Below are positions 22,638-33,708 of a stretch of 64,000 bases of DNA, one piece after another (the stretch's first letter is position 1; each line of letters begins with the position of its first letter). This DNA is from Fragilaria crotonensis (taxonomy: Eukaryota; Bacillariophyta; Fragilariophyceae; Fragilariales; Fragilariaceae), in the NCBI GenBank assembly GCA_022925895.1, contig JAKSYS010000067.1:1-64000 (forward strand). The letters are read 5' to 3'. The notes beneath the pieces were generated by a model. The model searched no databases, was not told the origin of the DNA, and saw only the letters and a list, made by a program, of their open reading frames with translations. Both the position numbers and the translations under genes were made by a program.

Positions 22638-24779
22638 TTATGCCTTAGCCAATTTGCAGAGGCCTTCAATGCAGTTGCTCGTTACTTTGTATTTGGCATT
22701 TGCCATTTTGCGAAGCACCTTCTCGAAATCAGTTATCCACAGTCCGTTGTTATTTTTGTATTTTGCAGCTTGATTAATGGCACCGCTAACACCAGGACAG
22801 ACTGGGTCGTTCCCTGATCTTTCCACAAATTGACACTTGACTTTCCCAGTTTCTGAGTTCATGTTGTCTGAGTCCAAGTCGCGAACAAGCGCCATGTCTG
22901 CGTTGAGCATGACGATTACTCGTCCATTTTCCCCCTCGGGAAGGCCATGCCAAATGCCGACGTCGTCAAACTGGGAACCAGAGTCTTGGCGTTCAAAGAA
23001 TCTCTTCCAGTTAGGAGCGTTGTTGATTTTGCTATTCATGCTGCTTTGCGGACCTCCTCCGATCAATTCCGCGTAGTACCCATTGTTCATAATGCGGTTG
23101 TCCAGAACCCATCCATCTTTGCCCTGGATCCCTGAGTTTTCAGGAGCCAACACCCGATTGTATGTGCTCCCATGAGGGCAACAACTTCAGCTTGGTTGAA
23201 GTTGTAATTTTACTGAAAAGGAGAAGAGTTCATGCGTATTGGTATTCGCACCTGGAATTTCACGATGAGGGCCGCGTGTGGAGATGCAGGGATGGACGGT
23301 GCCGTGTTCGTTGCGGCAGATTGTTTGCTGCTTCTCACAGTTGATGCGACCGAACTCAGTGAGCTCAAAGTCACCATGGAAACTTTCGTCTGGGTCTTGA
23401 GAAACTCGTGAGCCCTCCAAAGCTGCCAAGAACCAAATATCACCTCTAGTGAGGTTGCCTTCGTGGGCACTCACTATGGGCGCAAGTGCCCTTATGGGTT
23501 CCAAGAGACCCTTGTTATGTATATTGGACAAGTCCACCTGTTCAGATAATGAATACGTTAGAAACTTCCTGGTAGAAGTCAACATAGCAATTGAAAACGG
23601 AAAAGTGAACTTACACAACCGTCTACACCACCAACACTGTCATGGAATGCCAATCTCAAGAACTTTGATGCCAGCTTAATGTCTTTCTTAACGATCGCTT
23701 TGATATCACGCCGAGCTAATTCGACTGCTGCTGGGCCGAAGGGAGGCTTTCGTACGGTAAATGACGCCGACGTGACAATAACCGACCAGGGACTGTTGTC
23801 GTCGTCTCGAAGTAAGGCAGCCACGTACTTTCCAGGTGGCAGTGGCCATTTTGTTCTCCACGAGATATCCTTGTTGTCAGAGAAGACAACGGTACCCGCC
23901 GCCTTTAGTTTAAACACGAAGAACATGTGAGCAAACAGAAACCTCATCAACAAACAAGTTGGTTCAATGACTTGACCGCTGGCACTCACCGTCTTGGAAC
24001 ATCCACTAGAGGAACCCTGTCGGTTGCATCCGGCCCAGAGCCAAAAATGAGGCTCATCCTGTGAGTTGAGAGTCGAGCCAGCGTCGAAAATGGCCACCCA
24101 ATCGCCTGTCGCAGGACTAGCGGCAGTGAACTTCACTGTGATTGTGTCACCAGAGCTGTACGACGACTTAGTCGTTGCAACTGTATTCGAGACACTAATT
24201 GCTGATGACACCGTTGGGGCGATCGGAGATGGTGCCTAAAAAGCAATGTGGAGAGGTTACATAGACACTTCTGTGAGTGCCCAGAAGCATGGCAGGGGAT
24301 GTGGAAGCATCAAAATCTCTTGGTGAATGAATGACCGAATCAAACGAAGCACTTACTGGTTGTGCCTGAGATATATCTGTCGGTGCCGAGCAGCTTGACT
24401 TGACGAGAATGACGCTACTGACAGACTTCACTCCATAGGGCGCTGAATCACCATTTCTAACCAGAACGGCAAGCCATTTGTCGTCGGCGGTGACAGTTGG
24501 AGCAGACAATTTGACTGTTCCCGTCGACGGCGATCCATCACAGGTTTGAGTTCCACAAGTCCACACCCAGTTACGGCTCAGCGGCTCTCCGACCACGCCA
24601 CTTGTCAATTGGTTGCCAGCTACCGGAAAATACCAATCCAGTCACCAGCCTTGGGTTTGGTGTTGATGAAACTGACCTCAAGGTCAGATCCGCTCTCTAT
24701 ACAAGAACTCGACGTGACTTCAAATGCACGCGTAGTTGCGGCAAATAAGGCAACGACAATGGAAGCTTTCATCATCATG
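22638..24779 (-). CDS. secreted class-I-like heme peroxidase with two N-terminal beta-sandwich repeats
   Basis: Exons: 24779-24357, 24235-23990, 23902-23615, 23537 onwards to 22638 (possibly one more intron near 23200). A signal peptide (MMMKASIVVALFAATTRAF) is followed by two similar domains of about 110 residues, recognisable from GSDLEVSF..KAGDWIGIF and GDTITVKF..ATGDWVAIF and from WVWTCG / FWLWAGC; they resemble SKICH-type folds (inference). The peroxidase domain carries the distal Arg and His in KFLRLAFHDSVGGVDGC and the proximal His in EVVALMGAHTIG, as in the ascorbate/cytochrome c peroxidase superfamily, then GKDGWVLDNRIMNNGYY. Apparent single-base indels at about 24626, 23215 and 23158 break the frame at conserved places. 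Substrate unknown; location secretory or extracellular. The fusion of this domain pair to a peroxidase is the unusual point. Confidence 0.8.
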
Positions 24780-25335
24780 GTAGAAAATGATGACTCTCGA
24801 AACCGTACACAGTATTGGTGTGAAGTGAGAAACAAAACGAAATCACGGATGTTTAGCACTGCACAAAATGAGAACAGTTATGTGTTCACGTCTATTTACG
24901 GGACTCTGAAACTCAAACCAGGAACGGTAAAAATATGTGACGGCGGATACATTTTGTCGACCGTTAAGTGGCTAGAAATTTCAAACCAATTGATACTTGC
25001 TATCACCCGTATTCACATGGATCCATCATAATGCGCACTTTACAATGTGCCAATTTACCACCAACAAGCTTTTCATACGACTTACTCTCCGTAAACTGAG
25101 TCACTTTAGTGACTTAGGCACGTGCACTGTGTACCAGTGGCTGTGGCAGCAGATTTCCACGGTTTGCCACAAAGGAGAAAGTGATTCCGGCTCCGAGATT
25201 CTCTATGTCAGAGGGTCCTAAACATCCGCTGTAGATAACAGTCCAATTACAACACGATCCTCGCCAAACCTTCCCATGACTTAAATCCTTGCGCGCAACT
25301 CCCTCCACCACGATCGCTAGTTCGCATTCTGGCTC
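24780..25335. promoter_or_regulatory. divergent intergenic region between peroxidase and unknown membrane protein genes
   Basis: Holds both 5' flanks. No specific element can be assigned. Confidence 0.3.
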
Positions 25336-26212
25336 ATGAATGCTACCACGATACGGCTATTAGATCGTCGACAAGCAGCACAGCGTAAACGTTGTCACCT
25401 TTCCAACGCACAATCCGGTGAGGAGGAGGAGCACCTCTGTGATAGTCGGAATACAAGGCGTCGTCTGTGTCCGTCCGTTGTGTGGATACAAGCCACTCGT
25501 GATGGTGTCCTTTGGCGCGGATTGCATCCGCTTCTATTCGATGCTCCGATACCAGTAACACGACGAGCCGTCCAGATCCTTGTGCGACAGTTTCGACCGT
25601 TCATCCGGTCAGGAACGTTACTCGTCAAGGGTGATGATGACAACAACGACGACGACGATGCCGCGGCGATCGTGACGACATACCGACAAGTACCAATGCC
25701 GACCAACAACGAATCGATTGACATTTGGATCACACCGCCACAATTAACACGAATACAGTATACATTTTCGGGACTTTTGATTCACTATGAACATTTGTGG
25801 TTAACCCTTCAATCCCTATCGGCTTGGATCGCCACATTGGGTGGCGGTTACTTTCTATGTCGACACTTGGCAACGGCAGTTCGAATGGCCCGACAACAAC
25901 GAGCTCTGGCGCTATGCATGTGCGATTACGACACGGCCGACCGGTGCTCTCAACGAAGCCTTCAATTACATTCACGCGGGACAATTCCGCGTGGCACGAC
26001 GATTGATTCGTGCCGTGCAGGAATCGTCGACGCAGCGAAAGGACAAATTGACCCTTCGGATGGTGCACTCGGCCAAGTTATTCCTCTTCCGAGTCAAGCA
26101 AGCCGCCAAGTTTGCGAGAGAGAAGGATGACACGGTTGATGATTATCAGCGGATACGAATTGTCGGTGATCGATCTCAGCTTGTGCTGGCGAGTCGTGTG
26201 CCTGTCAGGTGA
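25336..26212 (+). CDS. unknown membrane-associated protein (one frameshift)
   Basis: The first frame from 25336 gives a basic N-terminus, then DGVLWRGLHPLLFDAPIPVTRRAV and LVRQFRPFIRSG. An Asp-rich insert follows (about residues 100-110), then a likely transmembrane stretch (LSAWIATLGGGYFLCRHLATAV). Near 25935-25950 the frame changes to one reading ALNEAFNYIHAG, QFRVARRLIRAVQ and RMVHSAKLFLFRVKQAAKFA and ending at 26212. The two pieces fit as one protein of about 290 residues with a helical C-terminal domain. It looks like a conserved eukaryotic domain of unknown function, but I cannot name it. The 3' end converges on the dehydratase-dehydrogenase gene, 140 bp away. Confidence 0.6.
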
Positions 26213-26352
26213 TATTATCACTTGCTAGATAAGGCATATACAAGATCAAAGCAGCTAGTTTTGATCCAATCCGACGGAACTCTTTTGCACACCCGACGGA
26301 ACTGAACACAACGGAACATAATTGTACTTTAATCTCTAGCGTAGGTTGAAAG

Positions 26353-28743
26353 CTATTTTTTACTTTGCGATGGCGATGTTGGTGTCGTGCTTTCAATGAT
26401 GGGAACACTTCCTGAAGTAAACGCCAGTGGTACCTTGCTAGGCGTTGCCTTCTCGGGAGTCGCTCCTTGCGACTTTGACGCAAAGGCGATTTCTGTTTTT
26501 ACCGAATTTCTCGTTTCGTTTGCTTCTTTCGCCTCCTTTGATTCTGTCGCAGCTTGCGCTTCCTTTGCTTCAGTCGCTGCTACATTTGCGCCCTTCTGTT
26601 CTGCCCAAGCCTTGGCTTCAACACCACTATTATGGAGTATCTCTTGCAACAACGACTTCGTTTCCGCAAGGAGACGCTGACGATCCGTATTCTTCATCTC
26701 TGCACTAGCAGCCAGGTAGGCTTCCTTGGACGCCAATTGCCGCTCCACCATGGCCAAATTCTCCCGCATCTTGTTCAAATGCTCCTTGGCTCGGGTGTTG
26801 AATTTGAACATTCCAAAGAATAGGTCAAACGAATCGCCGGATGCCATGTCGGCCACATCGCACAATGCGGCATACTCCCTGCTGGTGACGGGGGTGGCAG
26901 GCAGGAGATCGCGATCCAAGAGCCTGCCGGTCAGGTGCGTGACGAATTCTGCGTCGGCCGTCGAAGCATCGTGCTGTTCGGCCGTCATTTCCACCATTTG
27001 ACACCGAGCCTCTCCGAAAATGTTGAGGAAGGTCTCGCAACGGATAGCGTCCGAGATGCGAACTTTTTCATAAACCATGGGACGACCATCCCAGGTAGCA
27101 CCCGAGTACGGATCATCGTGAGCTGTCGAGCCAAACATGGGATGCGACGATATAATGTCAACGTCTGAGCCTAGGTGCTTCAGTAGGATGGATTTGGGGT
27201 AAGCACTGAGAGGACAGACTTCCACTACCAACTTGCCGCGAAGGCGGTCTGCAGGAAGAGAAAGCACGACATCTTCAAAGTCGACCAATGGAACTGCCAG
27301 GACGACAACGTCGAGATTTTCGAGGAAGTGGGCCGTATCAAAGCTTTGATAATACTCCACACCAAGTTTTTTAGCCTCTTCTGACCGGTCGACACGGTCG
27401 ATACACGAGACGTGATGACTGGCAGCGAAACGTTGCGCCAAGAACTGGCCGAACGTGCCGAAGCCCACGAAGCCAATCTTGAGTGGGTTTTCTTTCTCCA
27501 GGTCACTGGGTAGAGTATCCAGAGAAACTGGGTCGACCACCATGTTTTTGAGTTCTTCGACTTCGGCAGCAACGGGACCCACGAGTCGTGATTTTTGGGG
27601 ATACGATCCCAAGATACGAACGAAGTCAGCTTGCTCTCTCAAGTGTGCCAACTTGAATAAGTTGTGAGTTGGTTATTGTTTGGCGTCCGTATGTTATCAT
27701 GCGAATGAGACATGGCAATCACTACTTACTGCATTTTCAGCATTCTCATCCAGCCCCCCTGCCAAAAAGTCCAAATAGAAACAATATCGGAAGCGAGGCG
27801 TGTCTGCCTTGTTCCTTGACTTGCGACCCTTTTGCTCGCTTCGGAATTTGAGAAAGTTGAGCAAGGATGCTGATGTGGGTCTACTTTCGATTTTGGAAAA
27901 GTCAATCTCGCGCAACGAGAAGCACGCTAATGCTTTGTAAAGGGCACCGGCGGTGTTGGGTAGAGTGAAGACAACACTGGTTTTGGAGGGAATATCGTTT
28001 TTTAAAAAGCTGGCAACCCCCTTGCGAGCCAGAAGGAGGAAACGTGTGAAGTTGGTGTCGTCGTCCTCGACTCCTTTTTCCAGACAGTTGAGGCCATAGG
28101 TGCGACCAGCCAAATCAGAGGCAATGGCGCAGGTATTTTCCGGATTACAGTTTTCGGGAGGGATCCTTCCTTAATCATTTTGGCACTCCTGCTGTGTCGT
28201 ACGTTGGAATAGGCTTAATACCTAATCCCTAAGGAAGTTATCACACTGTGCGAGAGCCTGTGGGTGTGAAATCGCATACTTGATATCTTCACGTTTAACA
28301 CCTTTCTTGGCCAACATGCAGTGTTTGACACGAAATTCGTGTTCAGCAACGATTGTCAAATCGTATCGCAACATCAGATCATAATTCTCATGAATGGATC
28401 CTCCCAAAGAGTTTTCGATTGGCAAACAAGCGTAGTCACATTCTCGGTTGGCAACTGCACGGAAACAGGATTCAAAGTCGGGACGCCCGATGGCAACCAC
28501 CTTGTCTCCCAGCAATTCGCGAGTTGCCTTCTCCGAATAGGCGCCGGGCTCTCCTTGGTAGGCGATCCTTAAAGTCCCTGCCATGGAACCACGTGATTCG
28601 GAGAACGTTGATGCTCCGCCTGACACGCCACAAGATTCCATCAAATGCTTGAGGGAGCTTGGCGAGGCTGCATGACATTTGGTGGCCATGACTGCCACGA
28701 AAAGCCAAACCAAGGAGTGGAGATGCCATGTAAGAGAATTCAT
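26353..28743 (-). CDS. prephenate/arogenate dehydratase - ACT - arogenate/prephenate dehydrogenase fusion
   Basis: One gene carries both end reactions of Phe and Tyr synthesis. The N-terminal part (28743 to about 27730) has a hydrophobic leader, then the dehydratase domain (IAYQGEPGAYSEKA, CLPIENSLGGSIHENYDL, TRFLLLAR with the catalytic Thr-Arg-Phe) and an ACT domain with NTAGALYKAL and the Phe-binding ESRP motif. An intron (27729-27652) joins NAENA to LAHLREQADFVRILGSYP. The second part is a TyrA-type dehydrogenase with the NAD(P) loop GFVGFGTFGQ, SSHPMFGS and the TaEQHD-like ACT-distal His motif, ending in a Glu/Ala/Lys-rich tail. Three apparent single-base deletions at about 28155, 28185 and 28225 break the dehydratase-to-ACT region. 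Substrate preference (prephenate or arogenate) is not readable. The leader lacks a clear plastid Phe motif. Confidence 0.88.
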
Positions 28744-29846
28744 CGTTGACCAGGGAACTGTTCAACAGTTTAACTGTTCAACTTGGGATGCCCGGAAATG
28801 AGCTATGAGGTCCTTGAGCAACAATAAATGAAGTTGTCAATAGATTCAGACGACAGAGTTGTTCAATATGACTACCGTACATTAACACGGTATAAGTAGC
28901 GGTTGTAGGGACTATCCTCTAAGAGTGTAGTACTCCGAGTACCTACTAGTACTGTACCAAAGAGTTTTACTGTCCAGTCCGTGGCCCGTTGTCGCATCAG
29001 AGGACGAGCAACAGCACACCAGTGCCGGTACTTGTACGGTAGATATCTGTCAGACGGACGTGTTTATGATATTTGTTTTTAGGATTTGTGGCTGTGGATC
29101 GTATGCATATGCGCATGCTATGCACGCATGACATATGTGTGGATGATCGAATTTTCAAAAACTTCGAGGTCGGAACCGCACGATTACAGCACTCGTCTGT
29201 AATGCGACCGTGAGATAGGGAGTGTTTGTAACGTCAACGCTACAAGCGACGACAGTACATCATACTCCAGTACGAGACGTTCCGGTGGTTCACAACTGTC
29301 AAAGCCGCCTGGTTGTGGTATTGTACGAGGTAAAATGATGAATGGGAAGAAGCCTCTACTCTCTACTCTCGTAGTAGGGTCTACTCCAGCTCTAGCTGTT
29401 ATGAGAAATAAAATGTCGAGCAACTGTGCCGCGATAAAGGTTTACTGTTAGATCCTACAAGGATTGGTGATTGTCCACATGATCCCGTGTGGGTTGTCCG
29501 GCTTCAGTCATGGTAGTATGATGCATCGCTCTAAATAACCAGCTGTGAGGACTTGCGTACGGACTTAGGAGGTTGACCCTGGACTGACTTTCATTCTTGC
29601 CAAGAATTGAATGACCGCCCTCCCGAACCTACAGTGTCGACAAGATTGGAAGGACGTGCACGTTACTACGAATAAATTGCAAAGGAACGAATGGCACGAT
29701 TACGGAGCTCCCAGGACATCCGCCAAGGTGGCTCGATCCAGCAGATTGGAGAAACAGCTTTGAGCGGTTCAGTTGGACATGCACGTCTTCGACTCTCAGC
29801 CATAAAAAAGCATGAAACGACACAAGCTTTTTATTTCCACAGGGGC
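28744..29846. other. gene-free stretch with GTAC-word island
   Basis: No convincing gene. 28870-29050 is rich in GTACT, CCGAGTACC and GTACCGTAC words. Short open frames here have no family features. Confidence 0.4.
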
Positions 29847-30671
29847 CTATACGGGCCATTTCGACAAGAAGACACAATCTTGTCCGAGGGGTAGGAAGCT
29901 GCTGGCGCTGTTCACAAAGTCGATTGGAATAATACGCATGGACATTGCTTGGATGCCTCGGCCAATGAGTTTCGGGGCAATCGTTACACATAAACAATCC
30001 ACTAGGCCTTTGGATGCAAAGGATGAGAGAACGCTAGATCCTCCTTCGACCATGATCGATTGAATTCCAAACAATAAACTGAGCTGAAGTAGGACGTCGT
30101 CCAAGTCCATGCGACCACTCTCGTCAATTTTGCAGGGACAAAGCGTCAAGTTCGCATCGAAATTATCAAGCTTGGAGATTGCTTCTTGGGCGCAGCAAAC
30201 AATGGCATTCTGAACTTTCCTCTTGACGCCAAGCCTCTGAATGTTCTTCAAATCTGTATCCAAAATGATCGGCCGAGGTTGCTTGTTGCCAAAGAGGCGG
30301 TTGGTGAGCCTCGGATTGTCGATAACCAGGGTTTTCCCTCCCACCAAGATTGCGTCGTGAATAGATCTCAGAGCGTGGGTCATGTAAAGTGACTCCTCTC
30401 CGCTAATCGGCAGGTTTTGTGAGAGCGACGAGTCATCGCCTTGGGCAGCAATCTTGCCATCCAGTGATTGTGCAAATGAGAGTGTTATGAATGGCCGTCG
30501 ACGAATGGAAAGCCTTTCGCTGTTCCAGGTCTGAATCGTGTCTACTATTGAATGTATTTGCTCAAGGTGTGATTGACCGATCTCAGCTATAGCAGATTGG
30601 CATAGGAAGCACAGTACCAGCCATGTCAATGTCGATGTTGACACCCTGATGACTCCTCCTGCCAGGATCAT
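29847..30671 (-). CDS. RibD C-terminal-type reductase (riboflavin pathway) with signal peptide
   Basis: A single-exon gene of 274 residues if started at MILAGGVIRV (30671), which gives a signal peptide (TLTWLVLCFLCQSAIAE); an upstream in-frame Met exists but adds an unlike extension. The family is the pyrimidine reductase half of RibD/RIB7, which reduces the ribosyl side chain of 2,5-diamino-6-ribosylamino-pyrimidinone phosphate. Motifs: RPFITLSFAQSLDGKIA, AILVGGKTLVIDNPRLTNR (substrate and NADPH region), IMVEGGSSVLSSF, and LVDCLCVTIAPKLIGRG. The deaminase domain of bifunctional RibD is absent, as in fungal Rib7. The signal peptide is not followed by a clear plastid motif. Intact. Function from the family; exact substrate is inferred. 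Confidence 0.85.
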   Translation of the reverse strand: MILAGGVIRVSTSTLTWLVLCFLCQSAIAEIGQSHLEQIHSIVDTIQTWNSERLSIRRRPFITLSFAQSLDGKIAAQGDDSSLSQNLPISGEESLYMTHALRSIHDAILVGGKTLVIDNPRLTNRLFGNKQPRPIILDTDLKNIQRLGVKRKVQNAIVCCAQEAISKLDNFDANLTLCPCKIDESGRMDLDDVLLQLSLLFGIQSIMVEGGSSVLSSFASKGLVDCLCVTIAPKLIGRGIQAMSMRIIPIDFVNSASSFLPLGQDCVFLSKWPV

Positions 30672-31151
30672 GTAGACCGTTGGCGAAATTTCATTATGTG
30701 AGAATCTTACCGGGCTCGGATTTCCGATTTTTTGAAATCCGCAAATCTTGTTCAAATCCAATCGATTCATAATTCTGTTATATATGTGAGTGACAACTGT
30801 ATATGCCATATGTTGGATGCCCCATTTCGTCAAGACTTATATTTCAACTTGAAAGTCCCGGGTCACGTGCTCATATACAGAGCCGAGGATGTATTCAAGT
30901 TTACCCTCCGATAAGAAAAATATTACTTAGAGAATACGCCAGGCATACTTGGATTTCAGGCCTGAACGTCTTGACTCAAATTCGCAAAATTGAATTGCAC
31001 TACGACTTCCCTCCATTATTTCAATCTCTACGCAGTAAACACCTCTTTAATAACATCCGCACTGCAAGCTATCCACTTCAACACATTTTGAAGTTTATCA
31101 CAGCACTTCCAAAAATTTTCATTTCAAGGGACCCCTTCTTTCATATTAACC
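30672..31151. promoter_or_regulatory. divergent intergenic region, RibD-like gene and small nuclear-type protein
   Basis: An AT-rich 480-bp gap between two genes transcribed away from each other. No defined element. Confidence 0.3.
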
Positions 31152-31529
31152 ATGAAGCTTAAAATGACATCTCGATCAAGGGCAATACCTGACGATGAAG
31201 CGATGAGTAGCCCGATGAAGAAGCAACGAACCTGTGGAACACCATTGGCATCACCACCACTAATGTCGGATGGCATCTTCCGACCGCGGAGGTCCAAGGT
31301 TTTCGATGACGAAACGGAGGACCTACTAAAGATAAGGCGAGGCGTCGTGCTGCAACCGATTCTGACAGACTTGGAGGACTCACTGCTGGAACGAGACAAA
31401 GAGAACTATCCACTCCTTCCCAAAGTGCTCCACGACGACCAATATATTTCCATGTTTCCATCTGTTGTCGTCGATTCGACAGCAGGAACTAATGGTGTTA
31501 ATGTTTCGAAGAGAGATCAATCCGCATAA
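31152..31529 (+). CDS. small protein with nuclear signal and SP/TP motifs
   Basis: A 125-residue ORF with ATG at 31152, or a closer start at 31164 (MTSRSRAIP). It contains a basic cluster (MKKQR) flanked by SSPMK, GTPLASPP and LMSDGIFRPRRSKVF, suggesting a nuclear protein phosphorylated by proline-directed kinases. A region with DLEDSLLERDKENYPLLPK follows. No family recognised. Composition is protein-like and both flanks are AT-rich, but expression is unproven. Confidence 0.45.
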   Translation: MKLKMTSRSRAIPDDEAMSSPMKKQRTCGTPLASPPLMSDGIFRPRRSKVFDDETEDLLKIRRGVVLQPILTDLEDSLLERDKENYPLLPKVLHDDQYISMFPSVVVDSTAGTNGVNVSKRDQSA

Positions 31530-31904
31530 TTGAAGCTCAGCGTTCAGTTTGTTTATATTCATTGAGGATCTTGCTTGTCCACGGCTGTGGGATAATGGTA
31601 TCTTACTTTTTCTTCGTGAACTTGCTCCGGTGACGGATTATGATGATACGAGTGGATATTTCTTGGGGAGTTATCTACATCTAGTGCAATATCAAAGTAA
31701 TTACGAGTTGTTTGGCTTGGACGAAGTAGTACTTTTGCTTACATCAAACATCGTCTGAGTTCGATAGATGTGTACGAACAAGGCAAAACACCCGCCGATT
31801 AAGATTTGGCTTAAACTAAAGTAAAAATTGGAGGGTAACAGCATCACATCGCGCTCCAATTTGAGACACCCCCATCATGGTTAACTCTTTCTACCCCATC
31901 TTCG
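31530..31904. other. gene-free convergent gap
   Basis: 3' flanks of two converging genes; nothing else seen. Confidence 0.3.
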
Positions 31905-33708
31905 TTATTCGTTTTGCGAAGAAAATCCCTTCTTGGGCAAACTCTTGTGCTTCTTGCGGTCCTTCCATTCTGCAAAACTTCCCACACCCTTCTTTGGTGG
32001 GCCACCCTCCTCCTTGGCCGGTGGGTCATCAGAACCTTCATATTCTTCCTCGCTGTCCTCCTTCTTAAGCACCGCCAGAGGACGCTTCTTTTTGGCCGCA
32101 ACCACGCCGGGTTGAGTTGTGTCGGCTTCCTTGCTTGTGTTGTACGTTTTGCTCCAATTCTTGGAAGCGGCAGCCACCTGCGCGGCGACTCCGGGAGCGC
32201 CAGCACCCGTTTTGAAAGGTAAGGATGAGACAGCATTGGGTGATACCTGACCATTCTCCTTGAGAGGCGTGTCCAAATCACTGACGGAAAGGACTTCCAT
32301 TAACCATGCGGAGACAGCCTCTCCATCCTTGGTGGGAGGGCGCTTTGCGAGCAACTGAGCCCAGAGACCTTCGCGCTCGGCGCAAATCTTTGGCCGAGAT
32401 TGGTTCGAAACGGGAGGAGGGATCACTTCAGGTTTCTCGTTGCTGACGGGTGCAGAGCGGGGTTCCTTTGGGGGCTTGATTTTCTTGGCACTGGGAACGG
32501 GAGGTGGGACATCGGCCTTCTTCTGAATGACCTGGCAAAAAGGGGCAGAAACCTCCTTCCTTGGTTCCGGTTCCACAATCTTCTTGGTTGGCTTTGGAAC
32601 TTCTTCTTCATCCTCGACATCTTCATCGTCGTCGCCATCATTTCCAGTGGAGGACTTGCCATGCTTGTGGCGTTTGCGGAAGTTGCGCTTGGCAACAGGA
32701 ACCTATCATGATGCGTGTCACAACAGCAAAAGGGTGGTGTAAGCAACGATGAGAGCCAAGACAACAAATGCCCGCTATTGAGAAGCTTACCTTGCAGTGA
32801 GTACAGTAGCGAAACTTGATACCGGCATTGCGGCAGGCAAAGTACGAACAGATCAACTCTTCTCCATGCTCCACGTTTTCAGGGATAACAAAGTAGGCTG
32901 TCTTGAAGTTGTGGTCCATTGGCATTCCACGAGCACGGCATGGAACGACGACAGAGCCCGGTGTTTTTTGGAATGAATCCTTGACGCCACCGTCGCCAGA
33001 CGATGCACGGTTTCCACCCTCGTTCTGAGCTCGAACCCGCTCCATGATCGCCTCAGCCCCTCCAACTCCCAACTGACGATCAAGCTGCTCTTGGCGCATG
33101 TGAGCCTCCTGGAGTTCGTGCTGGCGTGCAGCAAGGGCTGCCATTGGCGCTCCGCCAGCAGCCGCAGCCAAGAGCTGGCGACGTTCCATCTCCTCTAGCT
33201 TGTGAAGCTCGAGCTCCTGCTGGAGCTGTTCAAAACCGCCTCCTCCAAGAGCTCCGAGCTGCTGTAGAGCTGCAGTGCGAGCAAGGAGAAAGTCATGGTT
33301 CTGAAACTGCGCAGCCTGGCGAAGCTGAGCGGCGGCCACGGCAGTGCGAATGTCGCTTGCGAGGGCAAGTGCAGCTGCCTGCTGTTGCTGCTGCTGCGCA
33401 GCAACAAGCCCAGCGTTGTGTTGAAAGAAGTCACCGGCATCGCCTCCGAGGGCTCCCCCACGAAGCTGAGAGAGGAGACCTTGGTGATGAAGGGCTTCGG
33501 CACGAAAGGCAGCCTGGCGTTGAGCCATCTGCTCTTCGAGAGCAGCGACGTGGCCTCTCGCCCCTAGGTCATCCCGACCGCTAAGGTCGCCTTGCTTACC
33601 GTGAGAACCTCCTTTGGTTGAAGACCGCTGGGAGTCAGCAGCGTGAACGAGAAGGGACAGAGGGTCGCTTGCCTCACCCGACTGCTTTCCTCCTAATTGA
33701 CGGTTCAT
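31905..33708 (-). CDS. Gln/Ala-rich protein with a Cys/His-rich domain, probably nuclear
   Basis: Exon 1 is 33708-32791 and exon 2 32702-31905, joined in phase inside HCK/VPVAKRNFRKRHKHG. The N-terminal 200 residues are rich in Gln, Ala, Leu and Gly, with a run of six Gln and several short helical repeats (LDRQLG, QLGALGGGG), like a transcriptional co-regulator. The conserved-looking core (PCRARGMPMDHNFKTAYFV, HGEELICSYFACRNAG, KFRYCTHCK) has four Cys and several His residues able to bind zinc. The C-terminal third is Pro/Lys-rich with an acidic block. The core looks like a domain I associate with diatom proteins, but I know no function for it. Intact. A regulatory or chromatin role is an inference from composition. 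Confidence 0.65.

Noticed and set aside
33126-33584. plus-strand open frame of 152 codons
   Set aside because: It lies opposite the Gln/Ala-rich exon and is an artefact of its biased codons; it has no start context or features.
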